Source of the DNA: Nocardioides glacieisoli
Lineage (GTDB): Bacteria; Actinomycetota; Actinomycetes; Propionibacteriales; Nocardioidaceae
Assembly (NCBI RefSeq): GCF_004137245.1
Contig: NZ_SDWS01000003.1
Span: forward strand, 310,001-374,000
Reading direction: 5' to 3'
Length of the DNA stretch: 64,000 bases
In this document: one piece after another, positions 57,097 through 64,000 of the stretch
Layout of the letters: each line of letters begins with the position of its first letter
Numbering within the stretch: position 1 is the first letter of the stretch
Notes under the pieces: generated by a model
Seen by the model: only the letters and a program-made list of their open reading frames with translations
Databases searched by the model: none
Told to the model about the DNA's origin: nothing
Made by a program: the position numbers and the translations under genes

Positions 57097-57306
57097 ATGT
57101 TCGGACGACGCACCACGCAGGTCCTCGGCGGCGACCTCGCCGCCAGGGTGACCGCACTCGAGGAGGCCGTGCAGGAGAACCGCGCGCTCAACGTGCGGCT
57201 GGCCGAGCTCACCGACGTGGTGACCGAGCTCTTGCTCCCCGTCGCCGCCCGCGACGAGCAGAAGCTGGAGGCGCTCCTCGAGAAGTACCGCGGGGACTTC
57301 TCGTGA
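57097..57306 (+). CDS. DUF6752 coiled-coil protein
   Basis: 69 residues. After MFGRRTTQVLGGDLA the protein is one long amphipathic helix (RVTALEEAVQENRALNVRLA) with leucine heptads, then a short basic end. This is the DUF6752 pattern, seen in actinobacterial sugar-modification clusters. The coiled coil suggests it pairs with the upstream fusion or the sulfotransferase. ATG 57097 follows a GGGAG site and is 10 bases after the previous stop. The stop overlaps the sulfotransferase start (GTGA). Confidence 0.82.
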   Translation: MFGRRTTQVLGGDLAARVTALEEAVQENRALNVRLAELTDVVTELLLPVAARDEQKLEALLEKYRGDFS

Positions 57307-58349
57307 GTCCGGGCCGGGTGCTGCTGCACATCGGCCTGCCGAAGACCGGGACGACCTACCTGCAGCAGGTGGTGTGGGGGAACCGCGACCGCCTGGCCTC
57401 CGACGGCATCCTCCTGCCCGGCTTCGGGCACCGCGAGCACCTGTGGGCCGCGCTCGACCTGCAGGAGCGGCCCCGACTGGCCAAGCGGCACCGGGACGCA
57501 CCAGGCTCGTGGGACCGGCTGGTGGCCCAGGCCCGCGAGCAGTCGCGCGACGTCCTGCTGACCCACGAGTTCTTCTGCGGTGCCAGCGCGGAGCAGGCCG
57601 CGCGGGCGATCGAGGCGTTCCCCGACTCCGAGGTGCACCTCGTCGTCACCGCCCGCGACGCGGCCAGCGTGGTGTCGGCCGGCTGGCAGGAGTCGGTGAA
57701 GAACGGCGGGACCGTCGACCTCGACGCCGTCCTGGCGGGCCGCTCGGCGGGCGGCCCCGAGTTCAGCATGCGCACCTGGGACCTCGCGGGGGTCCTCGAG
57801 AGGTGGACACCGGGCCTGCCGAGCGAGCGGGTCCACGTGCTGGTGATGCCGGGCAGCGGCCAGCCGCACGACCTCCACTGGCGCCACTTCGCCGAGGTGC
57901 TCGGCGTCGACCCTGATGCGTACGACCTGCCCACCGACGCGGTCAACCCCGCGCTCGGGATCGTCCAGATCGAGATGCTCCGACAGGTCAACGCCCACCT
58001 GCCGTCGTACTCGGCCCGCGACCGGGGCGTCTGGATCCGCGGCTACCTCGCCGAGGACCTGCTCGCCGGGCAGCCGCGCGAGCGCGGCGCGATGCCGGCC
58101 GAGCACCTGGGCCGGTTCGCCGAGCTCGACCGGACGGCGATCGACCTGGTCCGCGAGCGTGGCTTCCACGTCCTCGGTGACCTGTCCGCACTGGCCCCAG
58201 AGCGGTCCGGGAGCACGGGTGGACGCGAGCCCGGGACCGTCTCGGCGGCCGAGCTGGTGGAGTCGGCGGCCCGACTCGTGGCCGACGTCCTGGCGGACGT
58301 CCGGGCCTCGACGGGGGACGTGCCGCCGCGCTCCAGCGGGACGTCCTGA
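57303..58349 (+). CDS. Sulfotransferase-family protein
   Basis: 348 residues. The PAPS 5'-phosphosulfate loop is at the N-terminus: VLLHIGLPKTGTTYLQQV. The 3'-phosphate motif region is VHLVVTARDAASVVSAGWQ, with the conserved Arg and Ser of the family. The rest is helical, with a QEMLRQ-like stretch (IVQIEMLRQVNAHL). It would transfer sulfate to a sugar or lipid hydroxyl; as part of the same operon as the LicD-like/methyltransferase fusion it probably modifies the same glycan. GTG 57303 overlaps the DUF6752 stop by four bases. Confidence 0.85.
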   Translation: MSPGRVLLHIGLPKTGTTYLQQVVWGNRDRLASDGILLPGFGHREHLWAALDLQERPRLAKRHRDAPGSWDRLVAQAREQSRDVLLTHEFFCGASAEQAARAIEAFPDSEVHLVVTARDAASVVSAGWQESVKNGGTVDLDAVLAGRSAGGPEFSMRTWDLAGVLERWTPGLPSERVHVLVMPGSGQPHDLHWRHFAEVLGVDPDAYDLPTDAVNPALGIVQIEMLRQVNAHLPSYSARDRGVWIRGYLAEDLLAGQPRERGAMPAEHLGRFAELDRTAIDLVRERGFHVLGDLSALAPERSGSTGGREPGTVSAAELVESAARLVADVLADVRASTGDVPPRSSGTS

Positions 58350-58356
58350 CCCGGGC

Positions 58357-58959
58357 TCAGCCCTCCTGGGCGGGCGCGTCCTCGGCGGGGAGCAACGACT
58401 TGGCGAGGTCGGAGACGGTGTCCTGGTCGGCTCCCTGGAGCACGACCGTGCTGCCCTTCAGCTCGTGGGTCAGCACCGCTGCGCCGTCCTTGTCCCACGC
58501 GGACCAGGTGCCGATGCCCCACGCGGAGAGGTCGACCTCACCGGAGGACGCGAGGCCCTGGTCGCCGAGCACCGCGTCGGTGTCGCCGGGGAACTGGTCG
58601 AGCGTCACCGCGCCGGTGGGTGCGGTGTACTCCATGTGCCACCACTGCGGCTCCGCCTGGTAGCCGCCACCGGCCGTCGTCCAGCCGTCGGGGAGCGTCG
58701 AGGGCACCATCGTGATGAGCTCGTCGTCGGCGGCCTGCAGCGCGGCGTCCTTGTAGGACGCCTCGATGGCCGGCTCGTCACCGAAGTCGATCAGCACGAC
58801 CGGCTCGGTCGAGGCCTCCGGAGTCTGCGACGGCGTCTCGGACGCCGAGGAGTCCGCGGCCGGGTCGTCGGCCCGCGTGGGGCCGTCGTCACCGCACGCG
58901 CCGAGCAGCAGCACCAGGGATGCCCCGAGGGCCGGAACGGTCAGGCGGGTGGCTCGCAT
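58357..58959 (-). CDS. Secreted lipoprotein, possibly DUF4245-like
   Basis: 200 residues. The lipobox LLGAC places the lipid-bearing Cys at residue 22, followed by an acidic Ser/Asp/Thr linker (25-60). The outer domain has VVLIDFGDEPAIEASYKDAA, a LPDGWTTAGGGYQAEPQWW strand pair and a WSAWDKDGAAVLTHELKGS end, similar to DUF4245 lipoproteins. No enzymatic motif is present. The ATG at 58959 has GGAG 4 bases upstream. It converges on the sulfotransferase gene and is divergent from the acyl-CoA dehydrogenase gene. Confidence 0.72.
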   Translation of the reverse strand: MRATRLTVPALGASLVLLLGACGDDGPTRADDPAADSSASETPSQTPEASTEPVVLIDFGDEPAIEASYKDAALQAADDELITMVPSTLPDGWTTAGGGYQAEPQWWHMEYTAPTGAVTLDQFPGDTDAVLGDQGLASSGEVDLSAWGIGTWSAWDKDGAAVLTHELKGSTVVLQGADQDTVSDLAKSLLPAEDAPAQEG

Positions 58960-59096
58960 GCACTCCAGTGTCTCACGTCGTTCCACCCGCGCCCGGATGT
59001 GACAACAGTCTCGGAGTCGTCCCCTGCCCAGGTGAACGACCAGTAACTAGGCTCGGGAGCCTCGCCCAGCGTTCCCGCGACTGCACAGGAGCCCGC

Positions 59097-60271
<1,175 letters not shown>

Positions 60272-60290
<19 letters not shown>

Positions 60291-60364
60291 GGCCATACCT
60301 CGCGTGCCTGAGCGACTCGCTGCGCTCCTGGCTCAGCCACCTCGGGGACTACAAGCTGCGCTGA
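60272..60364. repeat. 19-base direct repeat flanking a 55-base palindromic insert
   Basis: The end of the acyl-CoA dehydrogenase gene, GGACTACAAGCTGCGCTGA (60272-60290), recurs exactly at 60346-60364, ending right at the stop codon of the convergent ROK gene. The 55 bases between (60291-60345) contain GTGCCTGAGC (60304-60313) and its near complement GCTCAGCCAC (60331-60340), 9 of 10 paired, with AGCGA-C-TCGCT inside. This looks like a small REP-type palindromic element with duplicated flanks. It can also act as a terminator between the two genes. Confidence 0.7.
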
Positions 60365-61573
60365 TCAGCTCCGCGCGGCCTCGGCCGCCGCGTCCGCTGC
60401 GGCCAGCGCCTCGCACGCTGCCTCGACGACGTCGGGGGAGAGGACGTGCTCGATGGCGAGGGCGGACGCGCCGAGCACGGCTGCCTCGCCTCCGGCACGC
60501 GAGGTGACGATGCGCAGGTGCTCGGTGGCGAGCGGGAGGGAGCGCTGGTAGACGGACTCCCGGATCCCGGCCAGGAGGTGCTCGCCGGCGCCGGCCAGCT
60601 GGCCGCCGATCACCACGACCGACGGGTTGATCAGGTTGGTCATCGAGGCCACGACCTCGCCGATGTCGCGGCCCGCCTGACGGACGACCGCCATGGCGAC
60701 GAGGCTGCCGCCGCGCACGAGGTCGACGACGTCGCCGCCGGTCTTGGCGTCCTCACCCTGCTCGCGGACCGCCGCGGCCAGGGCCGGGCCCGCCGCGACC
60801 GCCTCGAGGCAGCCGGTGTTGCCGCAGCGGCACAGCACGTCGTCGGCACGGCGTACGCGGACGTGCCCGAGGTCGCCTGCGGTGCCGCGGGCCCCGCGCT
60901 GGAGGACGCCGCCCGAGACGATGCCGGCACCGATGCCGGTGGCGACCTTGATCAGGACGAGGTCGTCGACGTCGCGCAGGTGGGCGCGACGCTCGCCGAG
61001 CGCCATGATGTTGACGTCGTTGTCCACGAGGACCGGCACGGGGTAGACGGCGCGGAGGTGGCCGGGCACGTCGTAGCGGTCCCAGCCAGGCATGATCGGC
61101 GGGTTGATCGGGCGTCCCGTCGAGTGCTCCACGGGCCCCGGCAGGCCGATGCCGATCGCTGCGAGGTCGGTGATCTGCCGGTTGCTGGCGGCCACCAGGT
61201 CGCGCACCGTGTCGACGACCCAGCCCAGGACCTGCTCGGGCCCGGCAGCGACCTCGATCTGGGCGTCCGCCTCACCCAGGATCTTGCCGTCGAGGTCGGT
61301 GAGGGCGGCGCGGGCGTGGGTCGCGCCGATGTCGACCCCGACCACGAGCTTGGCGCTGGGGTTGAGCGCGAAGAGGGCAGGCGGTCGACCGCCGGTCGAG
61401 CGCGCGCCGCCGTAGGGAGCGACGAGTCCGAGCCGGATCAGCGTGTCGATCCGGGTGGTCACCGTGGAGCGGGCGAGACCGGTCACCTCCGCGAGCTGGG
61501 CCCGGGTCCAGGGCCTTCCGTCACGAAGGAGGTCGAAGAGCTCGCCGGTGCGCACGGGTGAAGTGAAGCACAT
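60365..61573 (-). CDS. ROK-family transcriptional repressor
   Basis: 402 residues. The N-terminal winged helix is TGELFDLLRDGRPWTRAQLA, EVTGLARSTVTTRIDTLI. The ROK sugar-kinase-like domain follows with the ATP-type loop VVGVDIGATHARAALTDL, GIGLPGPVEHSTGRP, and the zinc motif CRCGNTGCLEAVAAG. Such proteins (NagC/XylR type) repress sugar transport genes until a sugar binds. It is divergent from the sugar ABC transporter with 79 bases between starts and palindromes in that space, so that transporter is the expected target. ATG 61573 follows GGAAAG. Confidence 0.93.
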   Translation of the reverse strand: MCFTSPVRTGELFDLLRDGRPWTRAQLAEVTGLARSTVTTRIDTLIRLGLVAPYGGARSTGGRPPALFALNPSAKLVVGVDIGATHARAALTDLDGKILGEADAQIEVAAGPEQVLGWVVDTVRDLVAASNRQITDLAAIGIGLPGPVEHSTGRPINPPIMPGWDRYDVPGHLRAVYPVPVLVDNDVNIMALGERRAHLRDVDDLVLIKVATGIGAGIVSGGVLQRGARGTAGDLGHVRVRRADDVLCRCGNTGCLEAVAAGPALAAAVREQGEDAKTGGDVVDLVRGGSLVAMAVVRQAGRDIGEVVASMTNLINPSVVVIGGQLAGAGEHLLAGIRESVYQRSLPLATEHLRIVTSRAGGEAAVLGASALAIEHVLSPDVVEAACEALAAADAAAEAARS

Positions 61574-61594
61574 TGCGGGACTTTCCACATCGGT

Positions 61595-61626
61595 GCAAAC
61601 ACTTTTGCCGGGTGCTCGACAAAAGT
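61595..61626. promoter_or_regulatory. ROK operator candidates over the ABC promoter
   Basis: ACTTTTG (61601-61607) and CAAAAGT (61620-61626) are perfect inverted arms with a 12-base spacer. GCAAA-CACT-TTTGC (61595-61608) is a second palindrome overlapping the first. TCGACA (61616-61621) and CACAGT (61640-61645), 18 apart, form a possible promoter; its -35 box lies under the right arm. Binding there would block the transporter. Confidence 0.6.
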
Positions 61627-61652
61627 AGGTGACGCATGCCACAGTGCTGCCC

Positions 61653-63194
61653 GTGACCTCCCCGTCCACGGCTGCATCGGCCTCGGCCTCGGCGCCCCTC
61701 CTCGAGATGCGCGGCATCGTGAAGCGATTCCCCGGCGTGCTCGCGCTCGGCGGCGTCGACCTCGACGTCCGCCCCGGCGAGGTCCACTGCCTGCTCGGCC
61801 AGAACGGCGCCGGCAAGTCGACCCTGATCAAGGTGCTCTCCGCGAGCTACCAGCCCGACGACGGCGAGATCCTGTGGGAGGGCCAGCCCGTGACCCTGGG
61901 CACGCCCCAGGCGGCGATGAAGCTCGGGATCTCCACGATCTACCAGGAGCTCGACCTGGTGCCCGGCCTGTCGGTCGCTGAGAACATCTTCCTCGGCCAC
62001 GAGCTGTCCTCGGCCGGCATGAGCCAGCGTGGACGCACCAACCGCGAGGCCGCCGCGCTGCTCGCCCGGCTCGGCCACAGCGAGATCTCCCCGACCCGCG
62101 AGGTGGGCCGACTGACCCCGGCGGCCCAGCAGGTCGTCAGCATGGCCCGGGCCCTCTCGCAGGACACCCGCCTGCTCGTGCTCGACGAGCCGTCGGCGGT
62201 GCTGGACCAGGGCGAGGTCGACAACCTCTTCCGGGTCATCCACGACCTGACCGCCGAAGGCGTCGCGGTCGTCTACATCTCCCACCGGCTCGAGGAGATC
62301 CGCCAGATCGGCGACCGGATCACGGTGCTCAAGGACGGCCGGACGGTCGCCACCGGGCTGGCCGTGGCCGACACGCCGACCGCAGACCTCATCAAGCTGA
62401 TGACCGGGCGCTCCATCGAGTACGTCTTCCCGCCCCGCGGCGGTCAGGCGGCCACGTTCGGCGAGCCGGTCCTCGAGGTCAGCGACCTCGCTCTCGAAGG
62501 CATCTTCTCCGGTGTCGACCTGAAGGTCCGCGCGGGGGAGATCGTCGGGCTGGCGGGCCTCGTCGGCGCCGGTCGCTCCGAGATCCTCGAGACCGTCTAC
62601 GGCGCTCGCCGTCCGTCCGCGGGCACCGTGAAGGTCGACGGCCAGGAGCTGCGCCGCGGCTCGGTCCCCGCAGCCGTCAAGGCCGGCCTCGGCCTCGCCC
62701 CGGAGGAGCGCAAGAGCCAGGGCCTGCTCCTCGACCAGGCGATCTACAGCAACATCACGATCTCGACGCTCGGCCGCTTCGCCCGCCTCGGTTTCCTCGA
62801 CCGCGGCGAGGAGCGCAAGCGCGCCACCGACGTCACCCAGTCCCTCGACGTCCGCCCGGCAGGGGTCGAGCGTCTCGTACGACTCCTGTCGGGCGGAAAC
62901 CAGCAGAAGGTCGTCCTGGCCCGCTGGCTGCTCCGTGAGTGCCGCGTCCTGCTGCTCGACGAGCCCACCCGCGGCGTCGACGTCGGCGCCCGGTCCGAGA
63001 TCTACGCAGTCGTCCGCGCGCTCGCCGACTCCGGCGTCGCCGTCGTCGTCGTGTCGAGCGAGGTGGAGGAGGTGCTCGGTCTGGCCGACCGGGTGCTGGT
63101 GGTCCGCGAGGGCCGCGTCGTCCACGAAGGACCCGCACACGAGATCGACGAGTCCCGCGTCCTGGACCTCGTCATGGAAGGAAGCGCCGCATGA
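61653..63194 (+). CDS. Sugar ABC transporter ATPase (RbsA/XylG type, two domains)
   Basis: 513 residues with two ATPase halves. The first has an intact Walker A (LLGQNGAGKSTLIKVL), Walker B (LLVLDEPSAVLD) and a degenerate signature (LTPAAQQVVSMARAL). The second has a modified Walker A (GLVGAGRSEILETVYG) but a good signature (LLSGGNQQKVVLARWL) and LLLDEPTRGVDVG. This split is normal for CUT2 sugar importers. GTG 61653 is preferred because CACAGT ends 7 bases before it; GTG 61629 would add 8 residues. It overlaps the permease gene by four bases (ATGA). Confidence 0.93.
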   Translation: MTSPSTAASASASAPLLEMRGIVKRFPGVLALGGVDLDVRPGEVHCLLGQNGAGKSTLIKVLSASYQPDDGEILWEGQPVTLGTPQAAMKLGISTIYQELDLVPGLSVAENIFLGHELSSAGMSQRGRTNREAAALLARLGHSEISPTREVGRLTPAAQQVVSMARALSQDTRLLVLDEPSAVLDQGEVDNLFRVIHDLTAEGVAVVYISHRLEEIRQIGDRITVLKDGRTVATGLAVADTPTADLIKLMTGRSIEYVFPPRGGQAATFGEPVLEVSDLALEGIFSGVDLKVRAGEIVGLAGLVGAGRSEILETVYGARRPSAGTVKVDGQELRRGSVPAAVKAGLGLAPEERKSQGLLLDQAIYSNITISTLGRFARLGFLDRGEERKRATDVTQSLDVRPAGVERLVRLLSGGNQQKVVLARWLLRECRVLLLDEPTRGVDVGARSEIYAVVRALADSGVAVVVVSSEVEEVLGLADRVLVVREGRVVHEGPAHEIDESRVLDLVMEGSAA

Positions 63195-64000
63195 GCGAGC
63201 ACAGCACCGACCCCGGGACGAACCGGGCACCCGACCTGGGTGCCGTCGAGAACCCCGTTGCCCCGACGACCGGCACCATCCAGGTCGAGCGCACCGCTGC
63301 CGAGTCCGGACGGACGTCGCGCGGTGCCGGACTGATGAGCGGCGCCGTCGGCCGCAACAGCGGCCTGGTGCTCGCCCTGCTCGCGATCTGCGCCGTCGGT
63401 GTCGCCACCGCCGGTGACCGCTTCGCCAGCATCGACACCATGGTGACGATCCTCCGACTCGCCTCCATCGTCGGCGTGGTCAGCATCGGCATGACGTTCG
63501 TGATCATCGGCGGCGGCATCGACCTGTCAGTGGGCGCCATCGTCGCGCTCTCGTCGGTCTGGGCGACCACCTTCGCCACCCAGACGATGGCCGAGGACAC
63601 CCACTGGATCGTGATGGTCTTCGTCGCCCTCGCGGTCGGCGGGGCCTGCGGGCTCGTCAACGGCGTGCTCATCGCCTACGGCAACGTCGTCCCCTTCATC
63701 ATGACGCTGGCCATGCTGGCAGCCGCACGCGGCCTGGCCGAGATCATCTCCGAGCGACGCACCCAGATCGTGAACGTCGAGGGGTTCAAGGACTTCTGGA
63801 CCGCCGACGTCGTCGGTGTCCCGCTGATCGTCGTCATCTTCGCCCTGGTCTCGGTCGGAGGCTGGTTGCTGCTCAACCGGACCACCTTCGGCAGGCGCAC
63901 CCTGGCTGTCGGCGGCAGCCCCGAGGCCGCGCGACTGGCCGGGATCAACGTCAAGCGCCACACGACGATGCTCTACGTGCTCGTCGGGCTCCTCTGCGGC
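63191..64000 (+). CDS. Sugar ABC transporter permease (RbsC type, 3' end missing)
   Basis: At least 270 residues, running off the window. After a charged cytoplasmic tail (1-50) the helices begin LVLALLAICAVGVATAG, then the CUT2 signature GMTFVIIGGGIDLSVGAIVALSS, GLVNGVLIAYGNVVPFIMTLAM, and GGSPEAARLAGINVKRHTTM near the end of the visible part. It carries sugar across the membrane with the upstream ATPase; a periplasmic binding protein gene would be expected next. The start is ATG 63191, overlapping the ATPase stop. Confidence 0.95.
   Translation, partial: MSEHSTDPGTNRAPDLGAVENPVAPTTGTIQVERTAAESGRTSRGAGLMSGAVGRNSGLVLALLAICAVGVATAGDRFASIDTMVTILRLASIVGVVSIGMTFVIIGGGIDLSVGAIVALSSVWATTFATQTMAEDTHWIVMVFVALAVGGACGLVNGVLIAYGNVVPFIMTLAMLAAARGLAEIISERRTQIVNVEGFKDFWTADVVGVPLIVVIFALVSVGGWLLLNRTTFGRRTLAVGGSPEAARLAGINVKRHTTMLYVLVGLLCG

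Overview
The window is a continuous piece of high-GC actinobacterial chromosome, most like Nocardioides or a close relative (Propionibacteriales). The reasons are gene content and order: WhiB next to F420 genes, MtrA-MtrB-LpqB, ComF-HPF-SecA, DUF1707/PadR, DUF3499, DUF5719, DUF6752 and TIGR03089 proteins, a DUF222/HNH 13E12-type protein, and frequent leaderless genes. In the leaderless genes a TANNNT -10 box ends 6-8 bases before the start codon. I saw no tRNA, rRNA, CRISPR array, prophage or insertion sequence.

Layout. 1-4.7 kb: end of an acyl-CoA dehydrogenase, a PadR/DUF1707 operon with a clear operator, an LCP protein, a thioesterase and an acetyltransferase. 4.7-16 kb: a cell-envelope locus with a second LCP ligase, two GlfT1-like glycosyltransferases, UDP-galactopyranose mutase, GlfT2, an ABC-2 polysaccharide exporter (permease and ATPase) and a secreted amidase with FG-GAP repeats. 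Together these make, export and attach a galactofuranose polymer and remodel the wall. 16-26.3 kb: TIGR03089 and DUF3105 proteins, F420 genes (cofE, cofD), a WhiB2-like regulator, then a conserved block (membrane glycosyltransferase, DUF5719, metallopeptidase-like, DUF3499, Trm112-like, SIS isomerase-like) that resembles the region around whiB2 in Mycobacterium. 26.3-34.6 kb: small accessory genes (GNATs, SnoaL-like, VOC, nucleotidyltransferase, cis-prenyltransferase, HNH protein, isochorismatase-like, DUF808).

34.7-49 kb: a conserved core with S-adenosylhomocysteinase, MtrA-MtrB-LpqB, ComF, hibernation factor HPF, a NarL-type regulator, an AlkX-like DNA glycosylase and SecA. The 346-base gap between comF and hpf holds a structured RNA, closed by a perfect 12-bp stem and preceded by its own promoter. 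I assign it to the raiA RNA class. 49-52 kb: TatB, Mrp, DUF1003 and an MgtE-N/CBS protein. 52-58.4 kb: two secreted endonuclease/exonuclease/phosphatase-fold proteins (one fused to an alkaline-phosphatase-like domain), then an operon with a LicD-like/methyltransferase fusion, a DUF6752 coiled coil and a sulfotransferase. 58.4-64 kb: a lipoprotein, a second acyl-CoA dehydrogenase whose 3' end is duplicated around a palindromic insert, a ROK repressor, and a divergent sugar ABC transporter running off the window.

The best leads are the comF-hpf RNA, the shared 9-bp repeats upstream of two wall genes, the 32-bp-phased palindromes before the amidase, the palindromic insert at 60.3 kb, and the unusual domain fusions at 52-57 kb. 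All names come from reading motifs and context; no database search was run.
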